Assembly: GCA_029975165.1 (NCBI GenBank)
Contig: JARKPR010000062.1
Coordinates: forward strand, 1-42,016
Origin: Selenomonadales bacterium
GTDB taxonomy: Bacteria; Bacillota; Negativicutes; Sporomusales; UBA7701
Direction: 5' to 3'
DNA: 42,016 nucleotides
The notes below the pieces were generated by a model. That model was not told where the DNA came from and searched no databases. It saw only the letters and a list, made by a program, of their open reading frames with translations. Positions 33,848 to 41,862 of the stretch are shown piece by piece. The translations under genes and the position numbers were made by a program. The first letter of the stretch is position 1; each line of letters begins with the position of its first letter.

Positions 33848-35284
33848 GTGAAGCTCAACTTCGAATACGGGCACGGGTTGATGGAAGCCAGCCTGCCGGA
33901 CAACACCGACGTCTTCATCCCCGGCGAGACCATCGCCGATCCCCCGTATCTTAAAGATGTCGAAGCTGCTACAAGGCAGTCGATTATGAGCCCGGTCGGT
34001 GTGGCGCCGATCGCCCAACAGGTAGGGAAAACCTCCCGCGTTTGCATCGTGTTCCCCGACAAGGTCAAGGGCGGGACGCAGCCGACCTCCCACCGCAAGA
34101 CAGCCATCCCGATCATCATCGAAGAATGCCTCAAAGCCGGCGTGGAAAAACAGAACATCAAGCTGATCTGCAGCAACGGCCTGCATCGCAAGAACACCAA
34201 GGAAGAAATAAAAAGTCTGCTCGGCGAAAAGGTCTTCAACGACTACTGGTACTCGCACCAAATCGTCAACCACGACAGCGAGGACTGGCACAATCTGGTC
34301 GACCTGGGCTATGACGACGACGGCAACCGCGTCATAATGAACAGAGACGTGTACGAAGCTGATTTTGCCGTACTGATCGGCCATACGCTGGGCAACCCCT
34401 ACGGCGGCTACTCAGGCGGCTACAAGCACTGCGCGACCGGCCTGACGCACTGGGAAAGCATCGCGTCCCACCATGTGCCCCACGTCATGCACCGCGACGA
34501 CTTCACGCCCGTCGGCAACCACAGCCTCATGCGGCAGAAGTTCGACTCCATCGGCCAGCACATGGAAAAGAAGATGGGCAAGAAGTTCTTCACCTGTGAC
34601 GCCGTCCTTGATACCTACGCCCGGCAAATCGCCGTGTTCACCGGCTATGCGAAGGAAATCCAACCCCTGTCCTGGCAGGTCGCCGACAAGCGCACCTATG
34701 TGCCGTTCGCCGAAAAGAAGTACGACGTGATGGTCTTCGGCATGCCGCAGGCCTTCCACTACGGCAACGGCATGGGAACAAACCCCATCCTCATGCTCCA
34801 GGCCATATCCGCCAACATCATCCGGCACAAGCGCATCCTCAGCGACAATTGCGTCGTGATCTGCTCGTCGATCTGCAACGGCTACTTCCACGACGAGGAG
34901 TTTCCTTCCTACAGGGAAGTTTACGACCTTTTTCAGAAGGACTACAACAACATCCTGCCCGACATCGAGAAATTCGGCGAATACGTGTCCAGGAAAAAAG
35001 AGTACGTCGACAAGTACCGTTTCGATTACGGCTACCACCCCTACCACGCTTTCTCGATGATTTCCTGCGGACATATTGCCGAAGCGAACTGCGCGGCCAT
35101 CTATATCGTCGGCGCGCAGGAGCCCGGATACGCGCGGGCGATGGGCATGAAAACGCGGGCTACCTTCGAAGAAGCGCTCGCCGCCGCCCGCAAATACGTA
35201 GGGGACAACCCCAACATCCTGGCGCTGCCGAAAGCGTTCAAACTGGCGGCCGTGCATCTGGCGATGAAAAGTAGCCAAGAATAA
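33848..35284 (+). CDS. Divergent LarA/DUF2088-family protein
   Basis: 478 residues, longer and only distantly related to the two other LarA proteins. The N-terminal DUF2088 region includes CIVFPDKVKGGTQPTSHRKT and CSNGLHRKNTKEE, where GLHR corresponds to GTHR. The cofactor segment reads GYSGGYKHCATGLTHW: K193 and H201 are eight residues apart, against 16 in LarA and in the paralogues at 14102 and 24896. It may be a different subfamily with its own substrate, or may lack the nickel-pincer. GTG start after GGAAGGAGG, six bases from the isomerase stop; last gene of operon B. Confidence 0.75.
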   Translation: MKLNFEYGHGLMEASLPDNTDVFIPGETIADPPYLKDVEAATRQSIMSPVGVAPIAQQVGKTSRVCIVFPDKVKGGTQPTSHRKTAIPIIIEECLKAGVEKQNIKLICSNGLHRKNTKEEIKSLLGEKVFNDYWYSHQIVNHDSEDWHNLVDLGYDDDGNRVIMNRDVYEADFAVLIGHTLGNPYGGYSGGYKHCATGLTHWESIASHHVPHVMHRDDFTPVGNHSLMRQKFDSIGQHMEKKMGKKFFTCDAVLDTYARQIAVFTGYAKEIQPLSWQVADKRTYVPFAEKKYDVMVFGMPQAFHYGNGMGTNPILMLQAISANIIRHKRILSDNCVVICSSICNGYFHDEEFPSYREVYDLFQKDYNNILPDIEKFGEYVSRKKEYVDKYRFDYGYHPYHAFSMISCGHIAEANCAAIYIVGAQEPGYARAMGMKTRATFEEALAAARKYVGDNPNILALPKAFKLAAVHLAMKSSQE

Positions 35285-35380
35285 CGGCAATGGTTTGCAG
35301 AGAGGCAAACAACTAATATTTTGATTTGTGTGGATAAAAACTCCAAATCACCCAATGAAATTTAATGGTCAAGTTAAAAA

Positions 35381-35470
35381 TGACAACTGGTTAAAGCCTT
35401 GAATTTACTGTTTGCTAAAGCGTTAGCAGGGGGAACCCTAGCGAGAGTTCAAATTCCGCCCACTCCCATA
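35381..35470 (+). pseudogene. Degenerate serine-tRNA-like sequence
   Basis: The order of tRNA features is present: D-loop-like GGTTAAAGCC, anticodon-loop-like TTTGCTAA (would be GCU, serine), a long variable arm AGGG-GGAA-CCCT and a T-loop-like GTTCAAATTC. But the anticodon stem and T stem contain mismatches and no 5' acceptor strand pairs with the CCACTCCC end. It is best read as a decayed tRNA-Ser(GCU), perhaps a remnant of an integration site. Confidence 0.4.
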
Positions 35471-35479
35471 CATTAAGGC

Positions 35480-35516
35480 AACAGACTCTCGCCCGGAAAC
35501 AGGGCGAGAGTCTGTT
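35480..35516 (+). terminator. Strong hairpin terminator after operon B and tRNA-like remnant
   Basis: A 14-bp perfect stem ACAGACTCTCGCCC (35481-35494)/GGGCGAGAGTCTGT (35502-35515), extended by one A-T pair, loop GGAAACA, followed by TTATGTTTT. The form is typical of the terminator that follows a tRNA or operon. Confidence 0.8.
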
Positions 35517-35728
35517 TATGTTTTGGCGACTATTTAGGCAAACCATTGAGCAAAGCGATTGGGCCCTGTCATAATTTTCCTGCGCGTTTCACCATCGGTT
35601 CCACAAAACGACCGTAAACTTTCTGTTTGCGCCGGAAAGCGGTTATGTGGCCCTTCGGCAGGATATCGCCGGATAATAGCGTATAATGTTCGGTATACGC
35701 CCAAGAAGCGGGAAAAGGATGGATTGTC

Positions 35729-36940
35729 GTGATCATAAGACTGAGAGACATCTTCCGCCTGCCGCAACTTAAGAATATACGCCTCGCCGCGGGCGTGAAA
35801 GGCCTGGACCGGACGCTGCACTGGGTGCATGTCGCCGATCTGCCGGACGCCATAGCCTGGGTGCAGGGCGGCGAACTGCTGTTCATGACCGGCGTAGCCA
35901 TCAAAGACGACGCCAACGCTTTGGCCCGGATCGTCGAAGAGTGCGCGCGCAAGGGCGTAGCCGGCATCGTCATCAATATCGGCCCGTACATCCCCAAGAT
36001 TCCGCCGCATATCGTCCAGCTGGCCGACAGCCTGGCCTTCCCGCTGTGCGAATTGCCCTGGGAAGTCAAACTGGTCGAGGTGACGAAAGACATCTGCAAC
36101 CACATAATAAGCAAGCAGATGGAAGATAAGTCGATCCAGGACATCATCGAAAACATCCTCTACGGCGACAATTCCAACGCCAACTATCTCATGACGCGCG
36201 CGGCGCTTTACGACTACGACCTTGGCCGCTCCCACCGGGTGATGCTCATCAAGGTCAACGAACTGCTCGATTACACCCGGGCGGATATCTTTACCGAGAA
36301 TCAAGTCCTGGACGCCAAGCTGCGCCTGCAGCAGATCGTCAACGAGGTCATGCGCAAGGAAGGCCGCAAAGCCTTGTCGATGATCCGCGGCGACCGCATA
36401 ATAATCCTCCTGCCCTCGGATGAGGGAGAAAAAGAGAAGCAGAAGCTGGAGGCCATCGCCGGCGAACTGGTGGCGGCCGCCAAGACCAGGCTGAACTGCG
36501 GGGCGATAAACATCGGCTGGGGGAGTTCCTGCGCGCAGCTGGACCAGATGAAAACCAGCCTCGATCAGGCCGAACTGGCCCTAAAAGTAGCGCAGACGTC
36601 GGATAGCCGGCAATTCTTCGGTTACGACAATCTCGGCTTCCTGAAAATCCTCTTCAATGTCCGCGACCGCCAGCAGATGGATTCGTTCCGGCAGGAAATC
36701 CTCGGTGAACTGTACGCGTACGACCGGAAAAACTCCGCCCAGCTCGTGGCCACCCTCTCCACCTTCCTCGAAGGCAACGAAGACTATAACCGGGTGGCCG
36801 ACAGGCTGCACATCCACCGCAATACCCTGAAATACAGGATAAAAAAGATCGCCGAAATTACCGGCAGGGATCTGAACAACGCCCAGGACAGGATGCACCT
36901 GTACTTTGCCACTGTCGTCAACAAGTTTCTCGATTTGTAA
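35729..36940 (+). CDS. PucR/CdaR-family transcriptional regulator
   Basis: 403 residues. The N-terminal PucR-like ligand domain (about 5-125: LRDIFRLPQLKNIRLAAGVK, GGELLFMTGVAI) is followed by a GGDEF-like middle region (about 190-290) and the C-terminal helix-turn-helix (LVATLSTFLEGNEDYNRVADRLHIHRNTLKYRI). This family controls purine, amino-acid and related catabolic genes. The GTG start follows AAAAGGATGGA. It stands directly before the aminotransferase operon on the same strand and is the probable activator of it. Confidence 0.9.
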   Translation: MIIRLRDIFRLPQLKNIRLAAGVKGLDRTLHWVHVADLPDAIAWVQGGELLFMTGVAIKDDANALARIVEECARKGVAGIVINIGPYIPKIPPHIVQLADSLAFPLCELPWEVKLVEVTKDICNHIISKQMEDKSIQDIIENILYGDNSNANYLMTRAALYDYDLGRSHRVMLIKVNELLDYTRADIFTENQVLDAKLRLQQIVNEVMRKEGRKALSMIRGDRIIILLPSDEGEKEKQKLEAIAGELVAAAKTRLNCGAINIGWGSSCAQLDQMKTSLDQAELALKVAQTSDSRQFFGYDNLGFLKILFNVRDRQQMDSFRQEILGELYAYDRKNSAQLVATLSTFLEGNEDYNRVADRLHIHRNTLKYRIKKIAEITGRDLNNAQDRMHLYFATVVNKFLDL

Positions 36941-37108
36941 ATTCGGACAATTAATAACGGCTTTTTTGTCCATTACGGACATGGCCTGGCGGCGGAAAAA
37001 TTGATATGCTGACTAGAGAAAACCGAAATTTCCCCACCCTTTCCGCCGAACTACTCCTATCATGCGCACACAACCACACTCAGTATCATCGCCTCCACAT
37101 CCAGCAAT

Positions 37109-37148
37109 GGCGCTAAGGACGCACTGTGTTCTTGGCGCCTTGTTTTTT
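37109..37148 (+). terminator. Terminator or attenuator in leader of aminotransferase operon
   Basis: GGCGC (37109-37113) and AAG pair with CTT and GCGCC (37135-37139) across one mismatch, followed by TTGTTTTTT (37140-37148). It lies 80 bases before the aminotransferase start, in a 287-base gap after the regulator gene. It may end the regulator transcript or attenuate read-through. Confidence 0.6.
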
Positions 37149-37227
37149 CTGTTGAGGCAAGCGCGAATGACGGCGGGGCGTTCGGCCGCAGGGGAAACAG
37201 CACTACCGATTAGGAGGAGAATCAGTT

Positions 37228-38628
37228 ATGGCAAACAATGGCGCGAACAAATGGAATATAGACGAATTGGTGCGCTTGCACCGGGAGCACCTTTGGCTCC
37301 ACATTACCAATCACAAGGCGTTCGAGGGGCAGGAGCCGCCGATCATGGTTTCCGGCAAAGGCTGCATGGTCACGGACAGCCATGGCCGCGAATACCTGGA
37401 CGGCCTCTCCGGCGGCGTCTGGTGCGTCAACGCGGGGTACGGGCAGCAGAAGATCATCGACGCGATAACCGACCAGCTTCACCAGCTGCCGTATTACGCC
37501 GGCTCGATGGCCACGCCTCCTTACATCCGCTTCGCGGAGAAAATGGCCCGGCTGCTGCCTGACCTGCCGAAGGTATATGTCGCCAACAGCGGCTCGGAAG
37601 CGAACGAGAAAGCCTTCAAGATGGCCCGGCAGTACTTCGCGCTGAAATATCCCGACAAAAAAAACAAGCATAAGATCATTTACCGGCATCGCGACTACCA
37701 CGGCAGTACGCTGGCCGTGCTGGCGGCGACCGGGCAGGAGGAAAGGAAGGCCGGCTACGGGCCCTTCCCGCCCGGCTTCGTCGAAATCCCCCATGCCCTC
37801 TGCTACCGCTGCCACTTCGGCAAGAGCTATCCCGGCTGCAACCTCGAATGCGCCCGGGCGCTGGAAACAGTGATCGAGCGCGAAGGCGCGGACACCGTGG
37901 CCGCGGTAATCCTCGAACCGATCACGGCCGGCGGCGGCATCATCATCCCGGTCAAGGAATATTACCCGATCGTCGCGGAAATCTGCCGCAAGCACGAGGT
38001 CCTGCTGATCCTGGACGAAGTCGTCAACGGCTTCGGCCGCACGGGCACGATGTTCGGTTACCAGCACTATGATGTCGCGCCGGACATGCTGACCATGGCC
38101 AAGGGGCTGGCGAGCTCCTACATGCCCCTTTCCGCGGTCGTCACCAAAGCGTATATCTTCGACCGCTTCATCACCAACCCCGCCGATACGATGGGCTATT
38201 TCCGGGACATCAGCACCTTCGGCGGCTGCACGGCGGGCTGTTCCGCGGCGCTGGCCAACATCGCCGTCATCGAGGACCAGGGGATGATTGAGAACAGCCG
38301 GGCGATGGGGCAATACCTCTACGACAGCCTCAAAGACCTGGAAGAGCTGCCGCTGGTCGGTGAAGTGCGGGGCAAGGGCCTGTTCCTGGGCATCGAGCTG
38401 GTCGAGGACAAAAAAACGCAAGCGCCGCTGCCGGAGAAATACCTGGCGAAGATGGTGGCCGACGCCAAGAGCGACGGCGTCCTAATCGGCCGCATGGCGC
38501 GTAGCGTGCCGCAGAACAACAACGTCCTCACCGCCGCCCCGCCGCTTATCATCACCAAACAGGAGACCGCACGGCTGGCGGCCGCATTCCGCAAGGTCAT
38601 CGAAAATCTGCACCGGGAGCTGGGCTGA
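37228..38628 (+). CDS. Class III PLP-dependent aminotransferase, possibly omega-amino acid or taurine:pyruvate type
   Basis: 466 residues. The N-terminal HLWLHITNHKAFE and LDGLSGGVWCVNAGYG segments are typical of beta-alanine:pyruvate and taurine:pyruvate aminotransferases. SGSEANEKAFKMARQY binds PLP phosphate, the LILDEVVNGFGRTG aspartate pairs with the pyridine nitrogen, and the Schiff-base lysine is in TMAKGLASSYMPL. A cysteine-rich stretch CYRCHFGKSYPGC is notable. AGGAGG precedes the ATG. The product could be sulfoacetaldehyde from taurine, which would lead to isethionate and the compartment at the left of the window, but beta-alanine or another amine is equally allowed by the sequence. 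Confidence 0.85.
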   Translation: MANNGANKWNIDELVRLHREHLWLHITNHKAFEGQEPPIMVSGKGCMVTDSHGREYLDGLSGGVWCVNAGYGQQKIIDAITDQLHQLPYYAGSMATPPYIRFAEKMARLLPDLPKVYVANSGSEANEKAFKMARQYFALKYPDKKNKHKIIYRHRDYHGSTLAVLAATGQEERKAGYGPFPPGFVEIPHALCYRCHFGKSYPGCNLECARALETVIEREGADTVAAVILEPITAGGGIIIPVKEYYPIVAEICRKHEVLLILDEVVNGFGRTGTMFGYQHYDVAPDMLTMAKGLASSYMPLSAVVTKAYIFDRFITNPADTMGYFRDISTFGGCTAGCSAALANIAVIEDQGMIENSRAMGQYLYDSLKDLEELPLVGEVRGKGLFLGIELVEDKKTQAPLPEKYLAKMVADAKSDGVLIGRMARSVPQNNNVLTAAPPLIITKQETARLAAAFRKVIENLHRELG

Positions 38629-38666
38629 CCCGGACAACAACGAAACAAGCGAGGAGGAGAAGACGC

Positions 38667-39965
38667 ATGGACCGGGAAAATGTCATAGAGAAGCTGGAAA
38701 AAGCCGCAACTTCGCTGACCGAGGAGATTGTCGCGTTCGGCCGCGACATCGTCCGCATCGAGACGGAAAACCCGCCGGGCAACAACTACCGGGCCTGCGC
38801 GGAGCTGGTCGGCGACAAGCTCCGCGAATTCGGCTACCAGGTCGAGTATGTCGCCGTTCCTTCCGAAAGACTGCCCGAGCTGGCGCCGCATGGCCAGGGA
38901 CTGGAACGGGTGAGCGTGCTCGGCCGGCTGCCGGGCGAAAAGGCGCGGCCGGTGCTGCACTTTTCCGGCCATATGGATGTCGTTCCGGCCGGCGACGGCT
39001 GGACGGTCCCCCCTTATGAAGGGATCGTCAGGGACGGGCGGCTTTACGGCCGCGGGGCCTGTGACCAGAAATCGGGCATCGTCGCCCAGATCTTCGCCGT
39101 CGAGGCCGTCAAGCGGGCCGGCTTCCGCCTGCTGGGGACGGTGGAGTCGAGCGCGACCCCGGACGAGGAAACGGGCGGGTTCGCCGGCGTCGGCTACCTG
39201 GTGGAACAGGGCTATATCGCCGCCGGCAAAACCGACTATGTCGTGATAACCGAATGCCTCGACGCCGACCGGGTCTGCATCGGCCACCGGGGGGCCGCCT
39301 GGATGGGCATCGCGACCAAAGGGAAGAAAAGCCACGGCAGTATGCCCGACCTCGGCATCAACGCCCTCGATAAAATGATCAAGCTGCTGCACCTGGTCAA
39401 CGAAGAGCTCAAGCCGCGCCTGAAGCTGCGCACCACCGACCTCCCCGTCGCCCCGGAAGCCTGCCGGAAAAGCACCCTGGCGGTGACGGTCATCAACGCC
39501 GGGACGAAGGTCAACACCGTCCCCGACAGGTGCACGGCGGAGATCGACCGCCGGCTCGTGCCCGGCGAGACGGTCGAGGGGGCGATCGAGGAGATCCGCG
39601 AACTCTGCCGCCGCCTGCAGGCCGAAGACCCCGATTTCCAGTACGAAATCCACCGCATCATGTGCGCCGATCCTTCGCTCGTGCCGACGGACACGCCGTT
39701 GGTCAAAGCATTCCTGGCCAGCGGTGAGGCCGTGCTCGGGCGCGTGCCGGAATTCGTCATCAGCCCCGGCAGCGACGACCAGAAATTCGTCGTCCAGCAG
39801 GCCGGGATCGAGCAATGTATCATCTACGGCCCGGGGGCGCTGAACCTGGCCCACCAGAACGACGAATACGTGGCAATCGCCGACATCCTCACGGCCGTCA
39901 AAGTGATGGCCCTCGCCGCGATGGAACTGCTGGGCTACGAAGAACTGAAACGGGGTGATACCTGA
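38667..39965 (+). CDS. M20-family metallopeptidase/amidohydrolase (ArgE/DapE/ACY1 type)
   Basis: 432 residues. The dinuclear zinc ligands are visible: HMDVVPAGDGW, GRGACDQKSG, the catalytic ATPDEETGG, ITECLDADR and a C-terminal histidine in NLAHQNDEY. The dimerisation or lid domain (about 215-330) contains GKKSHGSMPDLGINALDKM. Such enzymes hydrolyse N-acyl or N-carbamoyl amino acids and dipeptides. The neighbouring aminotransferase would then take the released amine. GAGGAGGAG precedes the ATG. The substrate cannot be read from the sequence. Confidence 0.88.
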   Translation: MDRENVIEKLEKAATSLTEEIVAFGRDIVRIETENPPGNNYRACAELVGDKLREFGYQVEYVAVPSERLPELAPHGQGLERVSVLGRLPGEKARPVLHFSGHMDVVPAGDGWTVPPYEGIVRDGRLYGRGACDQKSGIVAQIFAVEAVKRAGFRLLGTVESSATPDEETGGFAGVGYLVEQGYIAAGKTDYVVITECLDADRVCIGHRGAAWMGIATKGKKSHGSMPDLGINALDKMIKLLHLVNEELKPRLKLRTTDLPVAPEACRKSTLAVTVINAGTKVNTVPDRCTAEIDRRLVPGETVEGAIEEIRELCRRLQAEDPDFQYEIHRIMCADPSLVPTDTPLVKAFLASGEAVLGRVPEFVISPGSDDQKFVVQQAGIEQCIIYGPGALNLAHQNDEYVAIADILTAVKVMALAAMELLGYEELKRGDT

Positions 39966-40036
39966 ACAGGAAGGGCTAGACGGCAGGAAAGCACGTATGC
40001 GCAACGATACCGGGATAAAGGGAGGGACGAACTGGA

Positions 40037-40366
40037 ATGGATTACAAATTCCGCGAGGATCCTCGTTATGCCCAGGCAAACAAAGAAGCCCTCTGGGCCA
40101 TCGCACTGTTTTTCCTTAATATCATCTGGTGGTTTGCCTTTGCTTACGGTCTGGGGTCGGGTTCGCCTAAAGAGTACAGCTATGTGATGGGTTTCCCGGC
40201 CTGGTTTTTCTGGAGCGTCATCGGCGGCTTCGTCGTATTCTCGCTCCTGACCTTGGTCATGGTAAAGTTCTTCTACAAGGAAATGCCGCTCGACGCGGCC
40301 ACGGATTACGACTGGAAGCCGGCTGAGGGGAGGTGCACCTCGTGCAGTGGGAAATCTTCGTCGTAA
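40037..40366 (+). CDS. YhdT-family small membrane protein (DUF997)
   Basis: 109 residues with two membrane helices (about 19-42 and 54-78: ALWAIALFFLNIIWWFAFAYG, WFFWSVIGGFVVFSLLTLVM). The family accompanies PanF-type sodium symporters and is thought to be their accessory subunit. Its 3' end overlaps the symporter gene by about 25 bases, so the last residues (CTSCSGKSSS) are encoded within the overlap and are probably not conserved. Confidence 0.85.
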   Translation: MDYKFREDPRYAQANKEALWAIALFFLNIIWWFAFAYGLGSGSPKEYSYVMGFPAWFFWSVIGGFVVFSLLTLVMVKFFYKEMPLDAATDYDWKPAEGRCTSCSGKSSS

Positions 40367-41796
40367 TGGTGCTGTACCTGGCGCTCAACGTCGGCATCGG
40401 CCTCTGGAGCGCCAAACTCAACCGCGAAGCAAAAGGCGGTTTCCTGGAGGAATATTTCATCGGCGGCCGCGGCATGGGCGGCTTCGTGCTGGCCATGACC
40501 CTGACGACGACCTACATCAGCGCCGGCAGCTTCATCGCCGGACCGGGGGTCGCTTATGCACAGGGGCTGGGCTGGGTGCTGCTGGCGATGACGCAGCTGC
40601 CTGTCGGCTACCTCGTCCTCGGCATCCTCGGCAAAAGGTTCGCCATCGTGGCGCGGAAAATCAACGCCGTCACCGTCATCGATTTCCTGAAGCACCGCTA
40701 CGAAAGCAAAACCGTCGTCGTGCTGTCCGTCGCCGGCATAGTCGGCTTCTTCCTCGCGGCCATCGCCGTCCAGTTCATCGGCGGCGCGCGCCTCTTCCAG
40801 TCGATGACCGGCTATTCCTACGAAACCGCCCTGTGCATTTTCGCCGGCGTCGTCGTCTTCTACGTCACGTTCGGCGGCTTCCGGGGCGTCGTCCTCACCG
40901 ACACCCTGCAGGGCATCGTTATGTTCGTGGGCACGCTCATCCTGCTGGTTGGCGTCTTCGCCTACGGCGGCGGCGTCGAATCCGTGATGAAGAAACTGGC
41001 GGCCGTAAACCCCGATATGATAACGCCTTTCGGCCTCAAGAACTTTATCAGCATACCATGGATCGCGTCATTCTGGGTGCTGGTCGGCTTCGGCGTCATT
41101 GGCCTGCCCCAGGTGGCGGTGCGGGGCATGGGCTATAAGGACGCCCGCTCGATGCACAACGCCATCATCATCGGCACGATCTTCACCGGCTTCCTCATGC
41201 TCGGCATGCACCTCATCGGCGCCGTCGGCAAAGCCATCGACCCGGCGATCAAGATCGGCGACACCGTCATCCCCGAACTGACCAAGAAGACCCTCAATCC
41301 ATGGCTGGCCGGCCTGTTCCTCACCGCGCCGCTGGCCGCCATCATGTCGACCGTCAGCTCGCAGCTCCTGGTGCTGTCCAGCACGATCATCAAGGACCTC
41401 TACGTCAACTACGTCAATCCCAATCCCCAGGAAAAGTTCATCAAAAAAACCAGCCTCATAATCACCGCCATCACCGGCATTATCGTCTTTGCCATCTCCT
41501 ACCGTCCGCCCGACTTTCTCGTCTGGCTCAACCTGTTCGCCCTCGCCGGCATGGAGTCCGTCTTCCTCTGGCCGACGCTGCTGGGGTTGTACTGGAAACG
41601 GGCCAACGACAAGGGCGCCCTGGCATCCATCTTCTTCGGCTGCGCCACCTACATCTACTGCCACAACTTCTGGCCGCGCCCCTTCGACACGCACACCATA
41701 ATCCTGCCGCTGTTCATGGCGCTCGTCGCCTTTGTGGCCGTCAGCTTGCTCACCAAGGCGCCGTCGGAAGAGAACATCCGCAAATTCTGGGCCTAA
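40342..41796 (+). CDS. Sodium:solute symporter, PanF-like
   Basis: 484 residues of the SSS family with about 13 membrane helices. The TTTYISAGSFIAGPGVAYAQG region matches the sodium-binding helix, and FVTFGGFRGVVLTDTLQG-like sequence (YVTFGGFRGVVLTDT) is the SSS signature; GLPQVAVRGMGYKD follows. It is closest to pantothenate symporters but in this operon may carry the amine or N-acyl compound used by the aminotransferase and M20 enzyme. The GTG at 40342 is preferred to the GTG at 40333, which lies inside the ribosome binding site GGGGAGG. Confidence 0.9.
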   Translation: MQWEIFVVMVLYLALNVGIGLWSAKLNREAKGGFLEEYFIGGRGMGGFVLAMTLTTTYISAGSFIAGPGVAYAQGLGWVLLAMTQLPVGYLVLGILGKRFAIVARKINAVTVIDFLKHRYESKTVVVLSVAGIVGFFLAAIAVQFIGGARLFQSMTGYSYETALCIFAGVVVFYVTFGGFRGVVLTDTLQGIVMFVGTLILLVGVFAYGGGVESVMKKLAAVNPDMITPFGLKNFISIPWIASFWVLVGFGVIGLPQVAVRGMGYKDARSMHNAIIIGTIFTGFLMLGMHLIGAVGKAIDPAIKIGDTVIPELTKKTLNPWLAGLFLTAPLAAIMSTVSSQLLVLSSTIIKDLYVNYVNPNPQEKFIKKTSLIITAITGIIVFAISYRPPDFLVWLNLFALAGMESVFLWPTLLGLYWKRANDKGALASIFFGCATYIYCHNFWPRPFDTHTIILPLFMALVAFVAVSLLTKAPSEENIRKFWA

Positions 41797-41827
41797 CACG
41801 CCGCCAGCAGGCGGCAGCCGCGACAAA

Positions 41828-41862
41828 GCGGGCGGTCCCGGCGCGGAACCGGGGCCGTCCGC
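41828..41862 (+). terminator. GC-rich hairpin after the symporter operon
   Basis: GCGGGCGGTCCCGG (41828-41841) pairs with CCGGGGCCGTCCGC (41849-41862), a near-perfect 14-base arm with a seven-base loop, 31 bases after the symporter stop. No U-tract follows, so it is either a weak terminator or an mRNA-end stabiliser. From here to the end of the window no gene is seen; a 9-bp palindrome (41982-41990/41995-42003) lies in that last part. Confidence 0.55.

Larger units (their letters stand above)
35285..35728. other. Intergenic region with tRNA-like remnant, terminator and regulator promoter
   Basis: 444 bases without a gene. A small hairpin (GTTTGC 35293-35298/GCAAAC 35305-35310) follows operon B, then comes an AT-rich stretch, a tRNA-like sequence (35381-35470), a strong terminator (35480-35516) and a clear -10 box TATAAT at 35682-35687 for the PucR-family regulator gene. 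I see no convincing -35. Confidence 0.65.

Noticed and set aside
35381-35470. Functional tRNA-Ser gene
   Set aside because: The T stem and anticodon stem have several mismatches and there is no matching 5' acceptor strand.
38319-40106. 595-codon open frame on the minus strand
   Set aside because: It is the antisense of the aminotransferase end and the M20 gene, whose catalytic motifs are all intact; its translation has no recognisable domain.
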